Part shown: positions 31,594 through 39,637 of the stretch, piece after piece | How the letters are laid out: each line of letters opens with the position of its first letter | How positions within the stretch are numbered: the stretch's first letter is position 1 | Assembly: GCF_002929555.1 (NCBI RefSeq) | Contig: NZ_PJJP01000037.1 | Location: forward strand, 124,467 to 188,466 | Length of the DNA: 64,000 bases | Direction of reading: 5' to 3' | Origin: Cryobacterium sp. N22 | GTDB lineage: Bacteria > Actinomycetota > Actinomycetes > Actinomycetales > Microbacteriaceae | The notes under the pieces: generated by a model | Database searches by the model: none | Told to the model about the DNA's origin: nothing | The model's input: only the letters and a program-made list of their open reading frames with translations | Translations under genes and position numbers: made by a program

Positions 31594-32169
31594 ATGACAA
31601 AGGTTCCATTGCCCCTCGCTCCGGGCACCGCCGAGCATCCGTGCTTGGCGTTGGCCAACAGCATCGTCACGCTCCCGGGCGGGCAGAGGGTCGATGAGCT
31701 CAACAGTCCGGAAAGCGCCACCGCGTGGCTCGTCATGCACGCCCTCGCACCGGCTGACACTGGATTGTTGGCCTATTGCCAACTTCGACTCACGGACCTG
31801 AGAGCGAACCTGCGGAACGCGCTGGAGTCGCGCACCGAAGGCGTCGCGCCGAATGCCGACTCATTGAGCGGCATCAATCGCGCGCTGACCGCAGTGCCCA
31901 GCGCGGCGTTGCTGCGATACGACCCCGACGAAGGGCTGCTCCGGGTTCCGAGCCACCCAACGACCCAGCTCGTCGATCACGCCATGGCCCAAATCGCCGA
32001 AGATGCCGCCGCGTTGTTGACTGGCACGGATGCGCACCGCATCGCGCAGTGCGCATCCGCACCGTGTGATCGGTTCATGGTTCGAACGCACGCAAGGCGG
32101 CAGTGGTGCTCGGAACGCTGCGGCGCCAGGCAGCGGGCGAACCGCGCCTATGCCCGGAAACGGGACTAG
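31594..32169 (+). CDS. CGNR zinc-finger / ABATE-domain regulator
   Basis: A 191-residue protein with the ABATE fold (residues about 5-130, beginning PLAPGTAEHPCLALANSIVTL and continuing ATAWLVMHALAP...LRANLRNALES) and a C-terminal zinc ribbon: CASAPCDRF...QWCSERCGARQRANRAY, giving a C-x4-C and C-x3-C set in which the usual CGNR signature reads CGAR. Such proteins are stress-responsive transcription regulators in actinobacteria. ATG at 31594 is preferred to the upstream starts, which would place it inside the inverted repeat. It is divergent from the LLM gene and likely binds the repeat at 31530. Confidence 0.85.
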   Translation: MTKVPLPLAPGTAEHPCLALANSIVTLPGGQRVDELNSPESATAWLVMHALAPADTGLLAYCQLRLTDLRANLRNALESRTEGVAPNADSLSGINRALTAVPSAALLRYDPDEGLLRVPSHPTTQLVDHAMAQIAEDAAALLTGTDAHRIAQCASAPCDRFMVRTHARRQWCSERCGARQRANRAYARKRD

Positions 32170-32299
32170 GAACTCACCCATCCGTTCGGGGTGCTCGGGC
32201 GCGGCTCCTGCCCGCCGGGACTTCGACGCGCAGGTGCACGCCCAGGATCCGCCGTGCCGGCTGAGATGCTTCGTTGCCGTCTAGTGCGCAGGCACTTGA

Positions 32300-32701
32300 C
32301 TACTTCAGTCCCCAGAAGAAGTCCTCGGCGTGGCCGTCCTCGGAGAAGAGACGCACTTCGACGATCTTGCCGTCACGAACGGTCAGTAGGTCGATGCCGG
32401 CCATGTCCATCGTCGCGTCCGCGCGGTTTCCGGTGAACCGGACCGGCACTGCGACCATCTCGCCATTGACCATGGCTGGTCCGGTGACAACGAGTTGGAA
32501 GCTCCCCGCGCTGGCTTCCATCATCCCGCCGAGCAGGGCGCCGACCCCGGCTACGCCGAGGTGGTCTCCTGAAAACTGGTTGGCGCCGGGCTGGTGCCAC
32601 AGCACGTTGTCGCTGAACTGGGCCATCACCGTGGGGATGTCACCACGGCCGAGGGCAGCGAAGTAGGTCTCAGCAACCAGTGCGGGGGTGGGTTCGGTCA
32701 T
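32300..32701 (-). CDS. SnoaL-like NTF2-fold protein
   Basis: A 133-residue NTF2-like protein. Seen: ALVAETYFAALGRGDIPTVMAQFSDNVLWHQPGANQFSGDHLGVAGVGALLGGMMEASAGSFQLVV and GIDLLTVRDGKIVEVRLFSEDGHAEDFFWGLK, the pattern of SnoaL-type proteins that bind or transform small cyclic ligands. AAAGGAG precedes the ATG. It is divergent from the HxlR regulator, with the operator at 32743 in between, and so is its probable target. The reaction is not known. Confidence 0.82.
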   Translation of the reverse strand: MTEPTPALVAETYFAALGRGDIPTVMAQFSDNVLWHQPGANQFSGDHLGVAGVGALLGGMMEASAGSFQLVVTGPAMVNGEMVAVPVRFTGNRADATMDMAGIDLLTVRDGKIVEVRLFSEDGHAEDFFWGLK

Positions 32702-32742
32702 TTTTGTCTCCTTTGTGGGTATGTGTGACCATGGTTTCAGAA

Positions 32743-32766
32743 GGTAACTTGTTACCTCAAGGTAAC
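32743..32766. promoter_or_regulatory. HxlR-type operator
   Basis: GGTAAC-TT-GTTACC is a perfect 14-base palindrome (32743-32756), followed after four bases by a third GGTAAC half (32761-32766). It lies between the SnoaL-like gene and the HxlR gene and is the expected binding site of the HxlR dimer. Confidence 0.75.
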
Positions 32767-32777
32767 TATGGAGATGA

Positions 32778-33158
32778 ATGTCAAACGCAACCCCGGTCTG
32801 GAACGTGATGTTGGCGTCCTGTCCATCCCGGACCTCGTTGGCCAAGATCGCAAACAAGTGGACCGCGATGATCGTCATATCGCTGAGTGACGGTCCGGCC
32901 CGGTTCGGGACCATTCGCCAGACGGTCGAGGGAATCAGCGGCAAGGTGCTTGCGGGCACCCTTCGCGACCTGGAGCGGGACGGGGTTCTCACCAGGACCG
33001 CCTACGACGAGATGCCTCCTCGAGTGGAATACGAACTCACTGCTCTGGGGCGCACCTTGAGGGAACCGCTGACCGCGTTGGGCCTCTGGGCCGAGCAGCA
33101 CATTGAAGAAGTGCTTGATGCCAGGGACGCCTTCGACCGGAGGCCCGCGAGCGTGTGA
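32778..33158 (+). CDS. HxlR-family winged-helix regulator
   Basis: A 126-residue HxlR-type regulator of the redox- or electrophile-sensing class. The conserved cysteine is in SCPSRTSLAKIANKWTAMIVISLSDGPARFGTI, with the wing in LERDGVLTRTAYDEMPPRVEYELTALG. GGAG lies four bases before the ATG at 32778. It is convergent with the GlxA-type gene and divergent from a SnoaL-like gene, which it probably controls through the GGTAAC palindrome. Cys oxidation is known in such regulators. Here it is an inference. Confidence 0.92.
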   Translation: MSNATPVWNVMLASCPSRTSLAKIANKWTAMIVISLSDGPARFGTIRQTVEGISGKVLAGTLRDLERDGVLTRTAYDEMPPRVEYELTALGRTLREPLTALGLWAEQHIEEVLDARDAFDRRPASV

Positions 33159-33186
33159 CATCTTTGCTTGCGGCGCCGCCTGGCCC

Positions 33187-33205
33187 CGCCCGTCAGGAGC
33201 GGGCG
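33187..33205. terminator. Short hairpin at the GlxA-gene end
   Basis: CGCCCG and CGGGCG form a 6-base-pair stem with a seven-base loop across the end of the GlxA-type gene, 30 bases from the HxlR stop. It is a candidate bidirectional terminator. Confidence 0.4.
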
Positions 33206-34140
33206 TCGAAGCGGCGCCGGTAGTTGGACGGTGTGCACCCAAACGCCGTGAGGAAATTCTGTCGGAGCGTAACGGTGTTGCCGAAGCCGCACGACTCCGA
33301 GACGTGGTCGATGGAGAGGCTGGTCGTTTCGAGCAGTCGCCGCGCCTCGTCGAGGCGCCGTGAGCGCACCCATGCGGCTGGAGTGGCTCCGGTCGACGCG
33401 CGGAACGCCCGCACAAAGGACCGACGGCTCATGTGAGCCGCTGCTGCAAGCTGATCGACTCCGAGGTCACCATTGAGATGCTCAAGTGCCCATTCGGCGG
33501 CCTGCGCGATCGGATCATTGGTGACGCGTTGGGCGACGGGGCGCTCGATGTACTGGGCTTGCCCGCCCTCGCGGTGAGGCGCAACGACGAGTGAGCGGGC
33601 AACCCTGTTGGCCGCGTCCATACCAAGGCGCGAGCGAACGAAATGGAGGCAGGCGTCCAGGCCGGATGCGGTGCCGGCTGAGGTGAGCACGTCGCCGAGA
33701 TCGACGTACAGCGCCGAGGCGTTGACCGTCACGTCGGGGTGCCGAGCGGCGAGGTCGTCTACCGCCTGCCAATGCGTCACCGCGGATCGGCCGCTGAGCA
33801 GCCCGGCGTCGGCAACGGCAATCGCTCCCAGGCAGAGCCCGACAACGACCGCTCCACGATCATGCGCTGCATGCAGTGCTCGGCGCAGAACCGGGCTCAA
33901 GTCCCGCCCGTCATCTGCCCACGACGGTACGACCACAACGTCTGCGTCCGCTGCGGTCCCCGCCCCACTGATCCCGCTCAGTTGATAGCCCTCGGCGGTG
34001 CGGATGGAGCCGGCGCGATCGGAGAACAGCACCGTCGTCCACTCTGCGAGTCCCCGCCGGGTGACCTCGTCAAAGACGAGTTGAGGCGTCGACAGATGGA
34101 ACATCGTCACGCCGTCGAACGCATAAATGGCGATCTTCAC
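33193..34140 (-). CDS. GlxA-type AraC regulator with DJ-1/PfpI domain
   Basis: A 315-residue regulator: an N-terminal DJ-1/PfpI (class I amidotransferase-like) domain (residues 1-185, MKIAIYAFDGVTMFHLSTPQ, VVVVPSWADD and GLCLGAIAVADAGLLSGRSAVTHW with the nucleophile-elbow Cys in GLCLGA), followed by an AraC HTH pair (DLGVDQLAAAAHMSRRSFVRAFRASTGATPAAWVRSRRLDEARRLLETTSLSIDHVSESCGFGNTVTLRQNFLTAFGCTPSNYRRRF). GTG at 34140 with GGAGG upstream is the start. A longer frame reaching 34911 runs antisense through the neighbouring gene. It is divergent from a cysteine hydrolase gene, its likely target. Confidence 0.93.
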   Translation of the reverse strand: MKIAIYAFDGVTMFHLSTPQLVFDEVTRRGLAEWTTVLFSDRAGSIRTAEGYQLSGISGAGTAADADVVVVPSWADDGRDLSPVLRRALHAAHDRGAVVVGLCLGAIAVADAGLLSGRSAVTHWQAVDDLAARHPDVTVNASALYVDLGDVLTSAGTASGLDACLHFVRSRLGMDAANRVARSLVVAPHREGGQAQYIERPVAQRVTNDPIAQAAEWALEHLNGDLGVDQLAAAAHMSRRSFVRAFRASTGATPAAWVRSRRLDEARRLLETTSLSIDHVSESCGFGNTVTLRQNFLTAFGCTPSNYRRRFDARS

Positions 34141-34260
34141 GAATCCTCCAACCGTTGGCCTAAATCCATCGTATTGCGTCATTTGAGCCAATGGCGCGCA
34201 GGGGCGCAGCAGGTGATCATGGAGGACACGCAGTTGACGCTGCCCGAACGTCTGGACCTT

Positions 34261-34905
34261 ATGACTGTGAACACACCCCGTCGCGCACTGATCATCGTTG
34301 ACGTGCAGCAGGAGTACTTCAGCGGACCGCTGGAGATCCAGTACCCGGCTCACACTGACTCGTTGCCGAAGATCACCGCGGCCATCGACGCAGCGACCTC
34401 CGCAGGAATTCCGATCGCTGTCATCCAGCACACCTCCGGAGACGACGCACCTGTCTTCAACCCGACGATGGCCGGCTTCGCGCTGCATCCCGAGATCGCG
34501 AAGCGCCAGAGCCCCGAGTGGAAGTCCGTGACGAAGCAGTTCGGCACGGTCTTCGCCGGCACGGATGTTCTCGAATGGCTGCGGGCGCACGAGGTCGACA
34601 CGATCACCCTCGTGGGCTACATGACCAACAACTGCATCATCGCCTCGGCCGCCGAGTCCGAGACCCACGGGCTGACCGCCGAGGTGCTCTCGGACGCGAC
34701 CGGATCCATCAACATCGCCAACGATGCGGGCTTCGCCGACGCGAAGACCGTGCACACGACCCTCATGGCACTGTTGCACTCGAACTTCGCCGCGGTCGCC
34801 ACCACGGAAACCTGGGCCGATGCTGTCGCTGACGGTTCCGCGCTGGCGATGGACGACCTCGGAAGTTCCGCCGTCCTCGGCGCCCAGCGGGCGGCCGAGC
34901 AGTGA
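34261..34905 (+). CDS. Cysteine hydrolase, isochorismatase family
   Basis: A 214-residue protein with the catalytic triad of isochorismatase-like hydrolases: Asp in RALIIVDVQQEYF, Lys in SVTKQFGTVF and nucleophile Cys in VGYMTNNCIIASAAESETHGL. Such enzymes hydrolyse amides (nicotinamidase, ureidoacrylate amidase, N-carbamoylsarcosine amidase). The substrate here is not determined. Start ATG at 34261 keeps the usual short N-terminus. An ATG at 34219 is also in frame. It is opposite the GlxA-type regulator, and GlxA-isochorismatase pairs are common. Confidence 0.9.
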   Translation: MTVNTPRRALIIVDVQQEYFSGPLEIQYPAHTDSLPKITAAIDAATSAGIPIAVIQHTSGDDAPVFNPTMAGFALHPEIAKRQSPEWKSVTKQFGTVFAGTDVLEWLRAHEVDTITLVGYMTNNCIIASAAESETHGLTAEVLSDATGSINIANDAGFADAKTVHTTLMALLHSNFAAVATTETWADAVADGSALAMDDLGSSAVLGAQRAAEQ

Positions 34906-34930
34906 GTTCACGTAAATGCGCCGAATGTGG

Positions 34931-35707
34931 CTAGGGCTGGGACATTCGGAAGAAGTGGCTTAATCGGCCCGCCAGCCGCACCCAACCTTGATGCCTGAGC
35001 TCGATCCACACGGCACGAGCGGACGCGACCACTTCGCCGCTCTCATCGAGGAGCGCACTGGCCGTTTGAGTCGATCGACCGTGGTGCTCCGCCGTCCACC
35101 CGACCGCCACGAGTCGTTCACCGAGGAACACGTCGCGGTTCCGGTGTGCTGCCAGCGTGCCGAGAAGTCCGATCCGGCCGTCGCGCAAGGACGTCGCCGG
35201 GTAGCTGGGACAGTCGAGAGCGCCCCAAATGGCTGCGGGATGCACGACTCCGTCGGTGGCGTCCCGCTCGAGTGGCACGAACGGGGCAGCGAGAACGTCG
35301 CTGCGGTCAGCCAGCGGTCCGGGCGTGACATGCAGACCGTCGCGACGCTCGGGCCCGCACACCACGCAGTTGGACAGCAGGTGGTGGGCACCGTGGAGTG
35401 GACTTGCGGCACGGGCCGCCTCGGCGGCACCGAACCCTGGCCTGACGGGAGGGATCATCGTGAACGGATCTACCTGTCGGACCTCGGCAACGAGGCGGCG
35501 GTGTGAGTCGACCACCTGGCCGAAGTCCCCGTTGACATCCACTTCCACCTCCAATGGCGTCTCAAGGGGGATCGGACGGATGAGTCGGACGCTCGCCGTG
35601 CCGCCCAGAGGCTGAGCGATTGTGCCGCAGGCGAATCCGCCGTTGGCGCTGCGGGGTGGGCCATTGAGGCGAGCGTCGATACGCAGGGTGCTTGTCATTG
35701 TTTTCAT
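34931..35707 (-). CDS. Hot-dog-fold thioesterase-like protein
   Basis: A 258-residue protein I recognise only in part. It looks like a two-domain hot-dog fold. NGGFACGTIAQPL and LETPLEVEVDVNGDFGQVVDSHRRLVAEV in the first half resemble the acyl-CoA thioesterase fold, and ALDCPSYPATSLRDGRIGLLGTLAAHRNRDVFLGERLVAVGWTAEHHGRSTQTASALLDESGEVVASARAVWIEL in the second is a repeat of that form. HLLSNCVVCGPERRDGL in between is rich in Cys. No clear ribosome site, and ATG at 35707 (or 35698) is a guess. Coding direction is supported by third-base GC and by its neighbours. The reaction remains open. Confidence 0.6.
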   Translation of the reverse strand: MKTMTSTLRIDARLNGPPRSANGGFACGTIAQPLGGTASVRLIRPIPLETPLEVEVDVNGDFGQVVDSHRRLVAEVRQVDPFTMIPPVRPGFGAAEAARAASPLHGAHHLLSNCVVCGPERRDGLHVTPGPLADRSDVLAAPFVPLERDATDGVVHPAAIWGALDCPSYPATSLRDGRIGLLGTLAAHRNRDVFLGERLVAVGWTAEHHGRSTQTASALLDESGEVVASARAVWIELRHQGWVRLAGRLSHFFRMSQP

Positions 35708-35837
35708 ACCGCTAGCCAACAGCGACAGGCCCGCTCTGCTCATCGCCGGAAACGGCCAACTCGGCGTGGCCCGAACGGGCCATAGCACCGGCGCCCGGGC
35801 TGCGGGTCCGGTGACACGGATGATGAGACGCCTGTGC

Positions 35838-35865
35838 TTGACATCTCGCGGCCGCTTCTTAGAAT
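35838..35865 (+). promoter_or_regulatory. Strong promoter of a leaderless message
   Basis: TTGACA (35838-35843) and TAGAAT (35860-35865) are 16 bases apart, and the ATG of the hydrolase-LuxR gene follows six bases after the -10. Transcription should begin at or very near the start codon, giving a leaderless message. Confidence 0.7.
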
Positions 35866-35871
35866 CCGGAT

Positions 35872-36909
35872 ATGACGGCGGAACACCAGGTTGTGCGGCA
35901 CGCGCAGGTCGGAGACCGCACCGTGGCATGGAGTTCCGCCGGTGCGGGTTCGCCGCTCGTGATCGGGGGCTGGTGGGCCAGCCACCTGGCGCTGAACTGG
36001 GAAGATCCGGCGTTCCAGAGGTTTGTGCGTGCCCTGGCTCGCCGGCACACCGTCATCCGCTACGACCGCCCCGGCACGGGCCTGTCCGATCGGGACGGGC
36101 CGCCTCCGGTAAGCCTCGGTGAGGAGTTGGTGATCCTGGCCGGTTTCCTCGAAGCGATCGAGTATCCTCGCGTCTCGCTGATGGGGGCGTCGTCGGGATC
36201 GGCGGTGGCGTCGGCCTACGCCGCCGAGCATCCCGAGCGTGTGGACCGGCTCGTGCTGTACGGCAGCTATCCACGCGGTGCGGACATCGCCCCTCCTGCC
36301 GCGCGGGAGCTGATGGCGTCGATCGTCGAAAATCAGTGGGGGCTCGGGGCGCGCGTCCTGGCCGATGTGTTCCTTCCGAACGCGACAGCCGGAGAGCGCA
36401 CGGAATTTGCCCGGTTCCAGCGCCGGTCCGCGTCACGGGAGACGGCCTCGAGGGCCCTGCGCGCGGTGTACGAGATGGACTCGGCCGGCTACCTCGTGCG
36501 CGTGCGCGTACCGACCCTGGTGCTGCATCGGCACGACGACCGTGCCATCCCGTTCGCACTGGGCCGCGAGGTGGCCGACACCGTGCCCGGCGCGACATTC
36601 GTGGCACTTGACGGCGACGACCACTTCCCGTGGTTGGGAGATAGTCTCGCCGTGGTCGATGCGATCGATCGGTTCCTTGACGGGCTGCCGCCTCACGCGC
36701 CGGTCGAGCCGCACACCACGGTTGCTCTCACGGTCCGTGAGCGCGAGGTGCTGATGCTGGTCGCCCAGGGACTTACCGATGCTCAAATCGCCGACCGGTT
36801 GTTCCTCAGCTCCCACACCGTGCACCGGCACATCGCCAACGCGCGCACCAAGCTCGGTGTCCCGTCGCGCGCCGCCGCGGCAGCCTGGGCGCTGACCCAC
36901 GAGCGCTGA
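35872..36909 (+). CDS. Alpha/beta-hydrolase fused to a LuxR-type HTH
   Basis: A 345-residue fusion. Residues 1-275 are an alpha/beta hydrolase: RYDRPGTGLSDRDG, nucleophile Ser107 in GASSGS, an Asp in LHRHDDRAIPF and the His in DGDDHFPW. Residues about 283-345 are a GerE/LuxR DNA-binding domain (LTVREREVLMLVAQGLTDAQIADRLFLSSHTVHRHIANARTKLGVPSRAAAAAWAL). The full catalytic set suggests the hydrolase part is active or binds a ligand that controls DNA binding. It is transcribed from a leaderless promoter and followed by a patatin-like gene, its likely target or partner. Confidence 0.93.
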   Translation: MTAEHQVVRHAQVGDRTVAWSSAGAGSPLVIGGWWASHLALNWEDPAFQRFVRALARRHTVIRYDRPGTGLSDRDGPPPVSLGEELVILAGFLEAIEYPRVSLMGASSGSAVASAYAAEHPERVDRLVLYGSYPRGADIAPPAARELMASIVENQWGLGARVLADVFLPNATAGERTEFARFQRRSASRETASRALRAVYEMDSAGYLVRVRVPTLVLHRHDDRAIPFALGREVADTVPGATFVALDGDDHFPWLGDSLAVVDAIDRFLDGLPPHAPVEPHTTVALTVREREVLMLVAQGLTDAQIADRLFLSSHTVHRHIANARTKLGVPSRAAAAAWALTHER

Positions 36910-36967
36910 CTGCGACGGCGGCCCCGCCCACCGGGAGCGCCGCACGACCTCCCAGAAAGCTACGACC

Positions 36968-37909
36968 ATGACCAACTCATCTCAGTTCGACCCGCACGGC
37001 ACGGCCCACCTGACCCCGGAGCCTCCCACCCGAACCGCGCTGGTTCTGGGCGGAGGCGGTTCGACCGGCAACGCCTGGCTGATCGGCGTGATCGCCGGCC
37101 TGGTCGAGGCCGGCACGGATGTGACCGGGGCCGACCTCATCGTCGGGACATCTGCCGGAGCGACGGCCGCCGCCCAGATCACTGGCGCGAGCCCGGCTCA
37201 CCAGCTGGCCGACGTCATTTCGGCCGCACCCCAGCTCCGGTCGGGCCCGGCCTCACCCGCCGCTGGGCGCCGACCGACGCGGCCGGTAGGTGACCACCTG
37301 GAGCGCACCGACCGGATCATCGCCGCATCCGTTGATGCGGCCGACATGCGACGCCGAATGGGTGCGGCAGCGCTCGACCTGGCTGCCGTGTCGGGTGAGT
37401 CCGGGCAAACCCGGTGGCGCGCGACGGTCGCCTCCCGGTTGTCCAACCAGCGCTGGCCAGACCGACCGCTGCTCCTCACCGCCGTCGACGCCGACACCGG
37501 GGCACCGGTCGTGTTCGACCGCCACAGCGGGGTCGACCTGGCGGATGCTGTTGCCGCGAGCTGCGCCAGCGGTTTCGCCTACGGCATCGGTAGCCGCCGC
37601 TACATCGACGGCGGCTACCGGACCAACGCCGACAACGCCGATCTGGCCGCCGGATATGCGCGGGTGCTGGTGTTGTCACCATTCGGCGGCAGAACACGCA
37701 CCCCGGCGGACTGGGGCCTGCACCTCGCCACCCAGGTCGAGAACCTTCGCGCCGGCGGCAGCAGAGTAGAGACGATCTTCCCGCCCCTAAGCGCCGAACA
37801 CCTGTTCGGCGCCAACGCGATGGACCTGTCGCTGCGCCCGCCCGCCGCCCGCGCCGGTTACGGCCAAGGCTCGGCCTTCGCCGCCCAGTTCCCCGAGTTC
37901 TGGCGCTGA
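36968..37909 (+). CDS. Patatin-like phospholipase
   Basis: A 313-residue lipid acyl hydrolase-like protein with a Ser-Asp dyad. Seen: the oxyanion GGGGSTG motif (28-34), nucleophile Ser62 in GTSAG, and DGGY (IDGGYRTNADNAD). The N-terminus is hydrophilic and no signal peptide is seen, so it is cytoplasmic or peripheral. It follows the hydrolase-LuxR gene by 58 bases and may be its regulated output. Confidence 0.9.
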   Translation: MTNSSQFDPHGTAHLTPEPPTRTALVLGGGGSTGNAWLIGVIAGLVEAGTDVTGADLIVGTSAGATAAAQITGASPAHQLADVISAAPQLRSGPASPAAGRRPTRPVGDHLERTDRIIAASVDAADMRRRMGAAALDLAAVSGESGQTRWRATVASRLSNQRWPDRPLLLTAVDADTGAPVVFDRHSGVDLADAVAASCASGFAYGIGSRRYIDGGYRTNADNADLAAGYARVLVLSPFGGRTRTPADWGLHLATQVENLRAGGSRVETIFPPLSAEHLFGANAMDLSLRPPAARAGYGQGSAFAAQFPEFWR

Positions 37910-37939
37910 CGCTGGGAGCCCCTATCGCAGGGAATCGCG

Positions 37940-39445
37940 CTAGCCGAACGGGACGGCGCCGACAAGCACGCCGACGAGCAGCATCACCAGCGAGACCACG
38001 CATGCTCGCCAGAGCACCTTCTTGTGGTGGTCGCCGAGGTTCACGTTTGCGAGCGAGACGAGCAGCAGGATGGCCGGCACCAGCGGGCTCTGCAGGTGAA
38101 CGGGCTGACCGATGATCGAGGCGCGGGCCATCTCCACCGGGTCGATGCCGTAGGTCGCGGCGCTCTCGGCGAGCACGGGGAGGATGCCGAAGTAGAACGC
38201 GTCGTTGGACATGAAGAACGTCATCGGAATGGAGAGCACTCCGGTGATGACCGCCAGGTACTCACCCATCGAGGCCGGCACCACCTGAACGACCCAGTCG
38301 GCCATGGCCGTGACCATGCCGGTACCGTTCAGCACACCCACCAGAACACCGGCGGCGAGCACCATCGAGACGACACCGACGATGCTGGGAGCGTGCGCGA
38401 CGATCTCGTCGGCCTGGCTGCGCAGCTTCGGAAAGTTGATCATGAGGGCCACGCCCGTGCCGACCATGAAGATGTAGGCCAGTGGCATGACATCGAGCAC
38501 GAGCAGCACCATGACGGCCACGGTCAGCGCGAAGTTCACCCAGATCAGCTTGGGCCGCAGCGTCGGCCGATCCGCGCTGAGCATGGTGTCGGCCATCGCC
38601 GTGTCGCGCTCGTCCTCTTCGAGCACCTTCTGCTCGGCCAGGGCCGTGTGCCCGGCCGGCATCCGCTGGCCCGGGCGCACCGTGAGGATGCCGGTGGTTG
38701 AGAGCGTGGCAGCTGCTCCCGGCCGCACGTCCGTGCCGCGCACGATGCGGTTGCCGCCGAAGAGCCCGCGCCAGAAACCCGGCCCCGCCGTCGGTGCGGC
38801 ATCCGTCATAGCGGCGGGGGAGTACTCGAGTGAGCCGATGCGCTTGCGCTCGCTCAGCCCGAGGAACCAGGCGAACGACAGCGCGATGATGAGGCCCGTC
38901 GCCAGCGAGGGCAGCATCGGCACGAAGATGTCGGTCGGCGAAACGCCAAGCGCCGAGGCGGCCCGCACGGTGGGGCCACCCCACGGCACGATGTTGAGTG
39001 TGCCGTTCATCAGCCCCGCCACGCAGGTGAGCACCACCGGGCTCATGCCCATCCGCAGGTAGATCGGCAGCATCGCCGAGGTGGTGATGATGAAGGTCGT
39101 CGACCCGTCGCCGTCGAGCGACACCGCGCCGGCCAGGATCGCCGTGCCCAGAACGACCTTGGCCGGGTCATTGCCGAGGAAGCGGGTGATGAACCGGATA
39201 AGGGGATCGAACAGCCCGACATCGATCATGATGCCGAAGAACATGATCGCGAACATGAGCAGCGCCGCCGTCGGGGCCAGATCCCCGATCGACTCGATGA
39301 TCATGTCACCGAGACCCAGACCGGCGCCGGCAAAGAGGCCGAAGATCGTCGGGACGATGATGAGGGCGACCATCGGCGTGAGCCGCCTGGTCATGATGAG
39401 CACCATGAAGGTCAGGATCATGGTGAATCCGAGGATGACGAGCAC
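37940..39445 (-). CDS. CitMHS-family citrate transporter
   Basis: A 501-residue inner-membrane transporter with about 12 spans, matching the CitMHS family (citrate taken up as a metal complex with protons). Seen: AALLMFAIMFFGIMIDVGLFDPLIRFITRFLGNDPAKVVLGTAILAGAVSLDGDGSTTFIITTSAMLPIYLRMGMSP and FFMSNDAFYFGILPVLAESAATYGIDPVEMARASIIGQPVHLQSPLVPAILLLV. GTG at 39445 is five bases after AAAGGAG. It is divergent from a two-component system of the CitA/CitB type. Confidence 0.93.
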   Translation of the reverse strand: MLVILGFTMILTFMVLIMTRRLTPMVALIIVPTIFGLFAGAGLGLGDMIIESIGDLAPTAALLMFAIMFFGIMIDVGLFDPLIRFITRFLGNDPAKVVLGTAILAGAVSLDGDGSTTFIITTSAMLPIYLRMGMSPVVLTCVAGLMNGTLNIVPWGGPTVRAASALGVSPTDIFVPMLPSLATGLIIALSFAWFLGLSERKRIGSLEYSPAAMTDAAPTAGPGFWRGLFGGNRIVRGTDVRPGAAATLSTTGILTVRPGQRMPAGHTALAEQKVLEEDERDTAMADTMLSADRPTLRPKLIWVNFALTVAVMVLLVLDVMPLAYIFMVGTGVALMINFPKLRSQADEIVAHAPSIVGVVSMVLAAGVLVGVLNGTGMVTAMADWVVQVVPASMGEYLAVITGVLSIPMTFFMSNDAFYFGILPVLAESAATYGIDPVEMARASIIGQPVHLQSPLVPAILLLVSLANVNLGDHHKKVLWRACVVSLVMLLVGVLVGAVPFG

Positions 39446-39637
39446 ATCGACTCCTTTGTCTGAATTGTGCGGCCGAGTCGGGCGAATCCCACTCGGCGGT
39501 CATTGCCGAAGCGTATGACGATGAGTGTGAAGCTTAGGCAGGCCGCCGGCGCCACGCGCCCTAACTCGCTTTGCTGCACGTATTGCGCATATCGTTAGTT
39601 CTGCGCATTGTGCTCGATGCGTCGCAAGGAGGCGAAG

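Noticed and set aside
34140-34911. N-terminal half of a 572-residue extension of the GlxA-type gene
   Set aside because: It runs antisense to the isochorismatase-like gene, whereas GTG at 34140 with GGAGG gives a normal GlxA length.
39583-39608. Repeated TGCGCAT before the citrate kinase gene, considered as CitB site
   Set aside because: Two short, self-complementary copies 18 bases apart are weak support and the known CitB/DcuR sites are AT-rich.
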